Origin: Saccoglossus kowalevskii | Taxonomy: Eukaryota > Hemichordata > Enteropneusta > Harrimaniidae | Reading direction: 5' to 3' | NCBI RefSeq assembly: GCF_000003605.2 | Contig: NW_003155760.1 | Location: 42,061-106,060 of the forward strand | DNA: 64,000 bases | Shown: in pieces, positions 36,056-48,266 of the stretch | Numbering within the stretch: position 1 is the first letter of the stretch | Layout: each line of letters starts with the position of its first letter | The notes under the pieces: model-generated | Seen by the model: only the letters and a program-made list of their open reading frames with translations | Databases searched by the model: none | What the model was told of the DNA's origin: nothing | Made by a program: the position numbers and the translations under genes

Positions 36056-39000
36056 CTAAAACAAAACAAACGCTCTATGTCAGCAAATATTATATCGCCT
36101 AAACAGATTTCATAGTGAAGAAGCTTATTAAAATATCCATGCATGATGATCCACACAAAATAATGAGGGAAAAGTAGTAAATCCATCCCAATGTCTATGA
36201 AATGTGAAAATGATATCATACATCGGAAGACATTATTCACAAATGAAGCCAGTCTCAGCATATAAGTTGCGAGTTTCTACAAAAGGCGTGATCCAATGCT
36301 TTACATTATAGAAATGTGATGTGTGTTGATAAGCGTACTTTTATATTCACCCAGTAGTCGCTTGTATGATTACGCAACAATGTAATTCACTGCAGTCACG
36401 GCAAAGGCGTCAATTATTTAGAAAATATATTCCTGTATCTTCTTTTACGACAATGAAATATTTTAAAAGATGGCCGTACGTTTAAAAAAAAATATGTATA
36501 TGTTCGAGAAGACATAACCATCAATGATCGTGTCGTTTATTTCTTATATAGTTGTGGCATACTTCTTTTATAAAATATTTATACCCACGCACCTGATAAA
36601 GTCAAATAATGGTACACAGAAACAACATTAGCAAAGGGATTATACAGTAAGAAATTTTTTTTTTTTCAAATCGAATAATCGTCTATTGCATTACGTATTG
36701 TCATACAGTAAAATACTACAACTAAAAAGATTGGGTGTCCTTACGCTTTTGAAAATGTACATAATTAGCTATAGTGGACAGAAATCTGTCTGGTATGCAG
36801 CCAGATGGAGACAGGATTACGAAATGACTTAGGAGTGTAATCCCATTCCATCTATGCTCTATCCCTGAATGTATTGATTTATTTTTTGTCTTGCAGACCC
36901 TTTTTGGCTGTGTTATATAATCCCTTTTAATACGGTCATAACAGCAAGACAATTATCGATAAAATGTCGTGAGATTGACTAACTTGATGTATGCTTCCAT
37001 ATAATAAACTTCAAATTATCATTTCAATACAACCAGCCTTAGATAAATGTTTCGGCATGAACAGGCAGATTTGGAAAGGATTTAATGATCATAACGCGAG
37101 ACCTTGACCTTATTTCAGCACAACCCTCCGTCAGTCTGTGTTTGATTTGTTTGTTAATCCTAAAATGGGCATTAAGTCTCCGTCGACAATTCTGTGTCCC
37201 TATTTTTCCACGCAAAATGAAACATGCTGATACTTCTGAAAGAATGTTTATTTTGCACGTTGTATATACGGTGTTTTATGAATAAATAAATTAATCATAT
37301 CAAATCTGCCCATTGACTTTAACGACGAGGTAAGTGAAGAATAAAAAGAAACAATTTTGCCAGTACCAATATCAATATGATCAATATATTTTTACAAAGA
37401 AAATTTAGAAATTGTTCAATAGACGCTAATTACTCGGGCATAGCTCTGGCATGACTTCGAATTATTGTAGCCCGCGATTTTTTTACAATTGACCATAACC
37501 CACGAACTGGCGAAGTAGCCTAACATTCATACTTCCAATTGACAGTTAAGTGTTATCAATTCAACTCAATTAATTAAGATTTCCATCTTTCCCATGCGCG
37601 ACACTCGTATGATAAATCGGCGTGCAAATCGTAGATCATATTGAACAAAGTCACTATAAAGACTCTGACGCCGGTGTTTACACTTGACGATGTATTCTTG
37701 CTGGAGGTGAAGGGTAAATATTGACACGGATAAACTATAAGGTGGTGATATAAAAAAAAAGAGATTTAATCTGATAACAAGGACGGAGCAACGCAGTCTT
37801 TTTTTGTAATACCACAGATGGCATTATTTATTTAAGTGATGCAGACATTTCCCAATATACGGAACCTTAGGCAAGACTAAATTGATTTAACAATCCAAGC
37901 TGCCGTAGTTGGATAACATGATGGAGTATGTTATTCACTGGGTATATTAGCTTGCATTTATCGTTCGTCGTGAATATAAACGAGCAATAATTTTGAAACT
38001 ATCGGTCATTTTGCTATGAATTTTATAGTAGAGCGCGGCAGTGATCATGTGTGGGGCTGCCGTTGATAAAGGAATTGTGATTTAACTCAAGCTGCACGAC
38101 ACATTGGATGAATCAGCAAGATATACAATGAATTATTCTACTGATGAATTCTCGTAGGGAACAGCATAACTCAGACACAACAACCTAACTTTTGTAAAGG
38201 ACTATTCAATCTCCAGCTATTACTAGAAAACGTTCAATTAACAACATGAAATCTTTTGTTTTTGTTTTTTTGGAAAAGAGCCCACAGATTAAAAAGTAAA
38301 ATATCTCACAAATTACAATATAAAAACTGTTCGTTGTTTATTTTCGTGTTCTTCTCTGAAATGTGAATGAGTTAATGTATTGATTATGATCACGTGGTAT
38401 ACCAGCGGAGTAAGTGCTTCACTTGTACCGTATTTTACACGATACACAAGGCTGTTGGAATTTTGAGCCGTGTAATCTTATTGTTAATTTCTCTGCTTGT
38501 TATTTTCAAAATAGTGTAAGTAAGCAAGTCTTAGCTGCAAGTAAAGTTGAGAGTAACATAAGCTTCTCTGTTTGTCGATTCCGAGAAACTACGCACATTC
38601 AGTACAAATTACTGTTCGAATTGAACTGTCAAACCTAATAGATCGACGGGTAATTTGTAAAGGTGCTTACAAACATAGGAGATGTTTTGCATGGACTACA
38701 TCAGTCAGCGATGACTGGTGGCTACGGAAGCCTCGCTGATGATGAAGGATTGCTGTTTAACGAGTTTACTGTTTACTTCGTCAGTACGCTGTATTGATGT
38801 ATAAGCGGGTGTTGCTTTGATGAAAAAAAGCTGATGAGAGGAGCTATTCTGATTCCACGCACGGACTCGATATGAGACACGAACATAGCAATTCTTGCTG
38901 GCCTTGGAAGGTATACGCTTTAATATACGTGAATAGTTTAATCGATCCAACAACACATATTCTACTCCCGCGATATACTAGTATGTTAACACACGAACAA

Positions 39001-39454
39001 CTAAAAGGGACAGTTGACAAATTCGTCCGTTGAGTTAAGTAAATGTATAACTTAAAATTATATTCCCGAGTTTAATCTTAGACTAACGATTCGATTTCCC
39101 CATCAATATGTTTGGGATTCTTGTGCAATACAGAAAGATATATGCGTTAAAACTAAGCCGGCTAACTAGTAAAAACACAATTTCAAGCACTATACGTACC
39201 CGTTTTTTTACAGAGTGAAAAGTTACATTAACATTTAATAAATAGTTAAAGAAAAAGTTGTAATTTTGTGAGTGCTAAAGTAAACTGAAATAGAATTGTT
39301 TTAAAAATTTTCTAAAATTTTGATTTAAGACATGTAGACAATTACATATTATAGTCATAAGGTAAAAAATACTAGAAACTAATATGAACAGATACATTAA
39401 AATAAGGCACTCAAAAAGGTTACAGAAAATATAGCAAGTAACATCGGCACTCAC
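36056..39454. other. receptor 5' flank/intron; no other gene recognised
   Basis: AT-rich. A minus-strand frame (38705-38956) reads YVRVSYRVRAWNQNSS, vaguely like the end of a fibronectin type III repeat, but is unsupported. A plus-strand acceptor (ttttttgtcttgcag) near 36896 leads into only short frames. Confidence 0.4.
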
Positions 39455-39595
39455 GTGATGACACACGTATTTGAGTACTTCACTTCCAATCACGTCACTT
39501 ATTTCCTGGGAATTTCCTTTGTCGCGAGAAGGAAAACATGCGTTGATGGTCAAACGATCTAGGTCGATTTGTAAATATGACGTTTGCTTAGTCAT
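39455..39595 (-). CDS. candidate first coding exon, unrecognised
   Basis: ATG at 39595 opens 47 codons (MTKQTSYLQIDLDRLTINAC...) and reaches a consensus donor CATCAC|GTGAGTG in phase 0 (exon end 39455). The composition is polar and protein-like. The ATG context is poor (T at -3). The next exon is not identified: joining to the receptor acceptor would be out of frame with it, so this is not an N-terminal extension of the receptor. It may be chance. Confidence 0.2.
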
Positions 39596-42500
39596 ACAAC
39601 ATCACATGAGAGATGACTTCTGGGGCGGTTATTGTGGTTAACAACTGAATCAGTCAGATTGGCAACAAAATTTGTAAAATGAATTAAAAATACACGTATG
39701 TGACTGAGACACTATGCACTCATGTACATGTAAGACGATGTTGATGTGTTACCCACCAAGTAATATAAGTACCGTGTTTGTAATCGGTATTGCTGGCAAC
39801 TATGCATCCAGAGACTTGACGAATTAAGTGAAACGCAATCTGACTATACGGTAAAGGAAATTAGGTAATATTACGCTTTTGAAGCCTAGAACACTATTCT
39901 ACTTGTTCCAGACTCTTAAAAACGATATCGTGTTACACTGTGACAGTGGTGCTAGTAAATAAAAGAATGAAGTCATATCCATGTTCTACCCGAGTTCTTG
40001 TCTTGCAGTGCGATTATCAAACAAACGTAACCTCTATTTGACGATTCACGTACATACATATGCACACGCACGTTATGCAATCCGAATCAAATCCCACCCT
40101 TCACCACTCGCATTTATGTACTCTTTGTTTTGTAAAATCGGATTAGTACGAAGTACAACACATCAATCAGTCATATACCGAGTGTCGAGTCCCCTACAAG
40201 ATTGTTTGCCGTTCGTGATTATGATAGCAACTTTTACACGCACTGAGTGCATAAGGTATGAAGTGTTCTACATAGATACGGTACATTTAAAGAAATGTAT
40301 TGATGTCTGCGACGAAAGGACAGCCATTGAATGTTTAAACGAAAACATATAGGCAGCAGAACAAATGCAGTCTTCGACAATTCATGTTGAAAATGCATTT
40401 CCTGTATCTGATGCCACAATGAACCTTATTAATAGTAAAGTCTATAGATTGCCAGATATACATATACTAAGTATCACGAACACTATTTTGCCTTTTTCCT
40501 ATATATGGCCACATAAAACGCAATGTGCTGATGTCAAAAATGATACCACAAGATGATACGAAGTCTACCTATTTGATAAATTGATTTAATAAATGAGTTT
40601 CGTAGACGCAGTGTAATCCAGATGTGGATATAATTTGCACACCAAACGGACACGGGGGGGGGGGAGGACGTACGTGCAATGACAATTTCGATGTCAAGTT
40701 GGTACATACCACTTCAAAATAAAACAACCTGAACTTTGAATGAAGCAATAATCTATATATATTGTCCAATAACCAAACGACCTCCGACGCCTTTCGTATT
40801 TGTTGTCCCGTGATCTCAACAGGTCGAACAGCTTGCAGGACAACCTCGAACTTTGAAATACGCAATATGACGGACGGCGATATTAGTTGGCCAGCATAAC
40901 AACTTTTACTTTTTATAGTACAAAATAAGCCACATGCTCGAATCTTATTTAAATTAATCAATTATATCGAGTATGTGACGGCTGATATGAAGCAAAATAT
41001 TGCGACGTTATTACTATAAAAGCACATTTCTTTAAGACATGCTTATATCGGAGTAATTGTTTCTAGTTCCCCCAACGTCGTTTAGTACAAATGAGTGGTG
41101 TGATTATTTATTGGGTGATACAGAGAGAAATGGAGGAAAAACGCAATTCTTGATATAATAACAGTTCAATATATAACTCATTATAATTCAATATCAAATT
41201 TTGCAGTTTATATTTGTTCTTCGCTAACGACATGTATCAAATGATAATTGGATAACGCCAGATCACTCAGACAGAACGTTATGTAATTTACGTGAAACCC
41301 AATGATATGCTACGTACACTAAAAGTATCAGCCTTGTTTTCTCTTTTATACAAACATTATAGACATACTCATTGCTCGATGGAGCAACATACGCAATTAC
41401 ATCATCAATGCGTGTTCTGCCTAACGTAGTCATTTTATTTTATCAGCAGGCTGCAAGACAAATAACCTTTTCGTATTCGACGGTAAATGCATGCAAGATA
41501 AAAGCTGTATAATATTACATGATTGCAGAACCTAATGGAGCTAAAATGCCATCAGAGCGTACAGCCGTGTCATCAGCGAATCTGATTGCCCCATGATCAT
41601 TGAAAATGACTACTCTCATTCGATCTCTAAACGGACGGCGGAGTTGGCTAAACGGCATTACGAAACTTCATCACTCGCTTTTACAATTCAATCTGTTTGC
41701 GTAATTGGAAATGTCATCAGGTTATGTAGCCGCTAAGTCGGTTGATTTTCTCTTGTTAACCAACAATATAGGGGAAGTGCGTTGAATTTTTATGTGTTAT
41801 CCCCGTGTGTTATTGCGGGAACAATTGCAAACATAGTAAATGCACAGCTTTCAATTTGAGTAATGCGTAACTGTTTGACCATTGTTGCCACGTTCCCACT
41901 GTCTACTACAGTAGACATCTATTAACAGTGAATCAACCGCTTATATATGATTTCTCTTTCACATCTGTTAATGTTCACTGTTCCTTGGTATCTATATCCT
42001 TCAACTGTTATTCTCAGTGACTCCGGCAATTTAATAAACAAATTGCTCAAATAATAAAAAATGGTGTTGTCTGGTGTGCACCATTCACACGTGCGTAATA
42101 GAAAATTACTAACGTGGTTATTAAGAAATACAATTCTACTTCCCATTGCTTCAGTGCAAACACAAACGGTTGGAAATAGGCGTGACGATAATTCCTGACC
42201 ATATCACGGATTATCTGAAACTACTAAAAGGGTGCAGATTATTCCATTGTGATCTAATATTAACTTTTACACGTTTTACCAAGCTGTAATCCAAATGAAT
42301 GCGATGTCGACAAATGTTTTAACATTGAGTGTTTTAAGTCGGGCAAGAATATTGGGGTTAGATCTTAACTTTTTCCCGGCTGCAGACAAGTTATTAATCA
42401 ACACTGAAATGAGTCAGTCGTTGTGAAGCAGAAACTAAAACAATTGCATGATAATATGTTTGACATTATGTATAATGACGTTGTAAAGTTTGAATGAAAT

Positions 42501-45500
42501 CAGACAAGGCAAGTCGAAAACATGGCTGTAATTAATTATTCATTTATACAAAATTTCTTTCATTCGGCCATTTTGAATCTGATCTGAAAAACATGTGGAC
42601 CTATTGAGTTCAATGTGTGCTAGTATGCAAGAAATGGGCTAATATATACTACTAAGATATAATTCTGCAATTGTACAAACACTTGATCTTGATGAATTTT
42701 AAGTATAAAAATGACCGTCATTCGTTTTTTTGAATCGATCGTGAAACGAGTGCACATGTAGATGCACGATGCATGTGTGAAGTTGAGATCGGCTCAGGCA
42801 TGTCTGAAATAACATTTTTACACAGTGAATTTGTTTGTTTGAGACTATTACGGTATACTATTAGATTCTTTTTCACTGTTAGTTTCAATGTGATAGTCTA
42901 ATTAATTTCTCTTCAGATAAACAAAACTGCACACTTTTTTAGTGACATACCGTGCGTGTTATAGGTAATATAATAATTCACGAGTTTTGGTATACCTTAC
43001 ATTAAAGCTGAAAATGTTTGTTTGAATCTGTTTTTTTCCAATACAATATGCTAATAAGGTTGCTATTGTTCGACGTGACCTTCTCGACATTCATCTGTCA
43101 CACTCCCTCCTTGTCACAATAAAACAGCTCACATATCCGGGAGAATACACAAATATAATTTTTCTCATTAATCACAAACTTTAAATATTCCAAATCACGT
43201 TTGTGAATATTATAAGACGTTTTTTTCAACCTGTATCCAATCAATTAAAAGGTGTCATCGTTTCAACACCTCCGTGACAGCATTGTACATTTAATTGAGT
43301 GAATTTGTCTTGCAACTGAATGAATTCTATCGCATGGCTATTGCTAGTCAAGTTCATTGTACGAAGTGAAGAGCACGGGTAATTGTCACTGCATACTTCT
43401 CACCTGATTCATTATTTCACGAATGAAACACAAATGAGTTTTAAAGATTCACGGAGCGCGGCTTACATCAAGACTGATGTGACAGAGAAAAGGAAGTCGT
43501 GTTAACAATGTTAATAAGTATATGGCTGTCAATATTCTGCGTCACTCGCTGTTGAAATGTTTGCTCTCCTCGTTATTTCTTATAGTGCATTTGTCCCTGG
43601 CAGTATGCATGGACTGCCGGTAATATGGGAACATTATTCGATTATTTCCCCTGTTAGCGCCTATAAAAAACAATCACTGTAATTTTAGAGTTACAATACG
43701 ATAATTTCAACATTCACAAAATTACGATATTTTACATAAACGATGTCAATTTCTGATGCCTCTGTCTGGGATCCTGTGCATGTCACTTGATTATTGATAT
43801 GTTGCGGTTTCGAAATTTTTAATATGATACATCTGTTAGGATTATACATGATATGATATACACTTATAGGAATAACTTCCGGTGACCTGAATGTAATGTG
43901 GGTGTCCGGGGAACACGTACTTGTTCACAGCGCTCATATTCTGCAAATTATAAATGCAACCATTTTACAAGCAAATGTTTGTCAAATACTCAGTAATTGA
44001 TTCTAAAATATTAACATTATAATAAAGCGAAGATTCTGCTGCCGGGCAGGTGGCAAGACAATTGTTTTATTGCAAAAGGACGTTAAAATGATAGTAAACC
44101 AGGCTATACATACTATAGCTGGAAATATGCAAAGGTAACTTGGCATGAAATCAGAAAAGACAGTGCATACTGTCATGGTTTATTCACATGCTTGGCGTTA
44201 CTCTTGATTAAAAACGCTATTGTACCATCAGTTACTATTATAATAGAACAAAACTGGTATTTTGTTCAAGGAGAACAGAACACAGTAGAACAGCCAAGGT
44301 CGTTGAAATTATCGTTAAAAGTATGTGCGTGTCAGACATAAGTGCGGATAATCGTTGTCCATACTTATTTTAGAAGCCGCATTACATGGCAGGTCAGCAA
44401 ACACTCCACACGTATACTTAGTTTAACTTATACTGTGTCTTGTTTCTGGATATTCAAACTGATATCATCCGTAACATCAGTTGTCAAATGTGTTGGACCA
44501 ACTCATTATACAGTGCAGTGTCAAGTCATACCCGGTTGTTAAATACCAGAGTTATGTTTCCTTTCTTGATTGTTTGCCGTTTCTGTAAGCATCAAGTAAG
44601 TAACAAAACTAACTAAAAAAACTCAAACAATGAATGAGTGATAGCAATGCACAGCGCTATATCATTGTGTGGTTCTTCTGCCTTACTTAATTTCAATTCA
44701 TAACGCAATGATGAAAGTCATTAAGAATTATGTACACGATGACGTACACGTAGTACATTTCGTTAACAATTTCCGTCTAATACAACTATGAACGGCCACA
44801 GAAAAATCACTCATCAGCCTACGTGTGCATTTTCATAATTACGTAATGACTACTCAGTTATAATCATAAAAACGCAGCACGCGAGAAGAAGAATAATTTT
44901 TCTTCTCTATTCAGATTGTAAAGCGTTCAGAAATTGGAAGTAGATATTCTTGCAACTTTCCTTGTTGTCATAGCTATAACGCACACGTTATAAATAGTGG
45001 CACTAGCGCAGGTTCCGCAAAAGAAATAATCGCGGATAGACGTGGCTATCGGGAATTCTATCCTAATCCAAATGGAAATACTGGCGTAATAGGTCGAATC
45101 GCCGTTTATTGCCACTAATGTTCGATGTAATCCAGGCGATCAGTTGATAAAAATAAGATTATATATTTCATAAAATGGTTTACAGAAAGAATTTTGCAGG
45201 TCTCTGAGTTCAGTGAGGGCAATGTTACGGTTGAGCTCACGTTGCTTGAAACCCTACTTTCATATTTCGGCGACAATACTTTGGAGTGAACCAGACATAA
45301 TCAGAAATAGTTTATAGTTATCATCACTGCCTCATCGATGTGATACGTGACGGATACAACGCCATATTTCAGAGTGGTTGAAAAAGAGTGGCAATAATTA
45401 TATACCTTGATACGTAGGTTTAAATTCATATGCTATAACAATTCTTTTCCCCATTTACTAGCCGCACATAGTACATCGACAGGGACTACCTATCTGCTAT

Positions 45501-45982
45501 CCAGAATTAAGTACTGCGCGGAATTCTAAGCAAAAAAAGCTTGGCATAAAGATGTACAAATGTACTGAGATATAACGTGCGGGATCGTTGGAACCAGTTC
45601 ATTAAGGTTACAACATGATATAGCCGAAGGTTGCGACAATAAGATTAGACCTCCTATTGCGATACTCTTCTCTTACAATATAAAAATATCTCTAAAAATA
45701 TACGATGTTTGACTGAATGTCCCACTGGGTGCGCATAATCTTGTGCATAAACTTGGACCGGGCCCCAACACAATCCAATCAATGTTTTGGTATACAATAA
45801 CGGCAATTAATGCTTGTCATGCGTATGTACATTGAATGAAATATCATTTTGATTTTATCAACCTAATGGTGACCAATCATGCCGATTAAATGACAAACAA
45901 TCATAAATACACACATTCTGTTTTGAGTATTTTTTTCCTCAAGGATACACTGATTATCAACTTCTCATATTTTGACTGACAC

Positions 45983-45984
<2 letters not shown>
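39596..45984. other. no firm gene
   Basis: Mostly AT-rich. Unsupported frames: 39981-40352 plus (123 codons), 40569-40961 minus (130 codons, its Pro run coming from an 11-G tract at 40654-40664), 41922-42146 minus (74 codons from an ATG in fair context). The patch 40780-40900 is CpG-richer and could be an old repeat or 5' exon. Confidence 0.4.

Positions 45985-46032
<48 letters not shown>
45985..46032. repeat. (TA)n microsatellite
   Basis: About 24 perfect TA units. Confidence 0.95.
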
Positions 46033-46034
<2 letters not shown>

Positions 46035-46805
46035 TGGGGTAGGGTTTCTTTCCAGATCACTACTACACAATGCGTTTTAGAATTGATGTAACAACGTCCG
46101 TCCTCACGAATCAACACATTCATTCGTGCAACATTAGAGAGTACTTGAGACCAGAATAATTACGTCAGCAATTTAGGTAACACTACATGTGTTTAGTGAA
46201 GTGAAAACACATTTCTGAAGCGATCGTTTACCATTTATATGAACACATTTCCACAATCACAATGCAAGCACGTAAAGCTCAGTACAGAGCTGAATGCACG
46301 GAACATCACGTGTAACTGAGAGTGCATGACAATTCTGTTCATTCATTGCCTAGCTACAACGTCCATCAACATCGTTATGTATGTTTACACTACATCGCTG
46401 TAATGAAATTAAATACACGCTGCGAGCTTTAAGTGACAAATTATGACAAATGTTCTACACTGTATTAGAAACGACGTCATTTCATGATAATCAAATCACG
46501 CATAATAGAACGAACACAGCTTACCATGTAAACGAAACATTGCTCGTATATTAGACCCCAAAAGCTGTGTTAATCAAATCCCAGATCGTGGTTCTAATGG
46601 CCTAAAACGTATAATGCTGCTGAAAATTGGTTTGAGGAGTCGGTATGTATGTACTAGAGGATTTGAATATATTATAATGAATATAACGTACAATTAATAA
46701 CAATCGTGTGTTTTTCATTACTTTATAGTAATGGCTAATGCTCATCCGCGTGTAAATCGTCGATCTTCGTCTCCATATAACAGAATAGGAACATAATAAG
46801 CCTAC
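46033..46805. other. no gene recognised
   Basis: AT-rich; would be intronic or 3' flanking to the putative gene at 46806-48266. Confidence 0.45.
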
Positions 46806-47081
46806 CTGCGAAATACTGATAAATCAAGCTGATATCGTCGATATGTGTACACTCAGCAATCAAACACTTCGTTACTCGTTACTGCCACCCGCCGAGTTGT
46901 GTATCTCGTTTACTTTTCAAGCACAGTTTCACAAACTGTTTCTAGAAGCGACAGAATATCACTTGACGTTGTTCTCTGGGTCACCACGGCAACAACACTT
47001 AACGGAGAGGATCGCGTATAGCATAGACGTCGGGCTGATTGCGGGAGTAGAGCTTATAGTGTGTGATTATTATACGAATGC
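46806..47081 (-). CDS. downstream exon of the Cys-rich putative gene (coding end plus 3' UTR)
   Basis: It has the best acceptor seen in the window: a roughly 25-base pyrimidine tract (cctccctctctttttttctctgcg) then tttcag|GCATTC. Entered in phase 2 from the exon at 47953, it adds HSYNNHTL and stops at TAA (47054-47056). All three frames close within about 27 codons, so this exon is mostly untranslated. A donor-like GCAG|GTAGGC at 46805/46806 would end it. CpG is higher than in the flanks. It could also belong to a noncoding transcript. Confidence 0.4.
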
Positions 47082-47952
47082 CTGAAACGCAGAGAAAAAA
47101 AGAGAGGGAGGTTCAATTTAGTTATGGAGTGAAATCAATAAGTTGTGCTGCATTACCCGCCGTCTCACCGGTGTCTCCTGTATAGTGAATATCATGATAA
47201 TGATAAACTGGCAATATTCACGCATGCGCTCTTCACTGATGCCATTGTAGTTCATTATTTTGATACCCGTGATACATTTGGTTTTGTGTGGGGAAGATTT
47301 CATATTGATGAGCACACCGAGACGAAAAGCAACCTACATAAATCAAGTGTCTTGTTCAGAAACAACATCTAAAGAGCCTGAACACTAAGAGCGCTGTGAT
47401 TTCTACCATAATAACCACTCTCACTGTTATTAAGTGTAGTTTTTTGCCCACAATGTTTGAAGGGCATCACTGATACAATGATACACAGTGCGTTTTAATA
47501 TTCGCGCGTGACATCAAACCCCCATCTCACTCGCCAAGAAAATGAACACAAACTAAAACTGTCAGGAATCTATGAGATACATAAGAGCTTTCAGATATAC
47601 ATTTCTAAAGTCGCCACGTATACATGTTTCAGTCGTTCTGCCATTATTACGTTCATACAGTAATGAGGAGTGTATGCATGCCTAGAACTGGAATGCGACG
47701 ACTTGTTCATTCGTAAATGTTACTTGCAACATTTATTGTCTGACTTGAAAAAATATGTATAATATTGTTAACGACAGCGGGCAGACCATCCGTTTTCACT
47801 GATGGCGTTAGTTAAGACATCAATGTGCTACATACATTGCACTGTAATTAATTAGACATTGTCTTGGTGACATGAACACTTACATTTTACTATTTAAAAA
47901 AATCACAAAGTTCACATTCACTGTGAACGATTCTTATTTAATCTCCACTTAC
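47082..47952 (-). other. putative intron
   Basis: Lies between donor GTAAGT (47947-47952) and acceptor tttcag (47082-47087). It contains unsupported short frames on both strands (for example 47118-47372). Confidence 0.35.
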
Positions 47953-48266
47953 GAGCAGTATTGGACTTCAGGTTCAGGTGCCGTCGATTCACTGTCATTT
48001 ACTAGAGACATTCGGGCTATTTTCACTGTTGTAGACATATAACAACAAACGTTGCTGTTACGTCTATAATCAGAAAGATTTATACAGGTTTGAACGGGGG
48101 GAATTTGTTGAACGCAACAGCATGCGGCATTATTGTAGTTGCGATCCTTGTCTATGAGGAGGTACTTATGATAGAAACATAATGGGGCTAATGCACGTAA
48201 ACAGGGTTCATTAACGTTATAGCATTCCCCATGGATACAAATGGGCGACATGTCATACGCAGCTAC
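47953..48266 (-). CDS. candidate exon encoding a Cys-rich protein, unrecognised
   Basis: A 314-base exon has an acceptor ctcatactgatttcag|GTA (48266) and a perfect donor CTGCTC|GTAAGTGG (47953), and is open across its whole length. From ATG at 48251: MSPICIHGECYNVNEPCLRA, then LAPLCFYH, a CCC triplet, further single and paired Cys residues, and an acidic end (NDSESTAPEPEVQYC). About twelve Cys in 100 residues suggest an extracellular, disulfide-bonded fold. No signal peptide follows the ATG, so it may be an internal exon (five more open codons lie before the ATG) or the ATG may be downstream of a 5' UTR intron. The 3' phase is 2, and splicing to 47081 gives a stop nine codons later. No known domain recognised. 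Confidence 0.45.

Noticed and set aside
35372-36261. Other minus-strand frames overlapping the receptor (61 and 133 codons)
   Set aside because: Out-of-frame shadows of the receptor coding sequence.
38705-38956. Minus-strand frame with a fibronectin-type-III-like YRVRAWNQNSS
   Set aside because: The similarity covers about ten residues only and there is no ATG or clear splice support.
40569-40961. 130-codon minus-strand frame with a Pro run
   Set aside because: The Pro run comes from an 11-base poly-G tract, and the rest shows no recognisable domain or splice signals.
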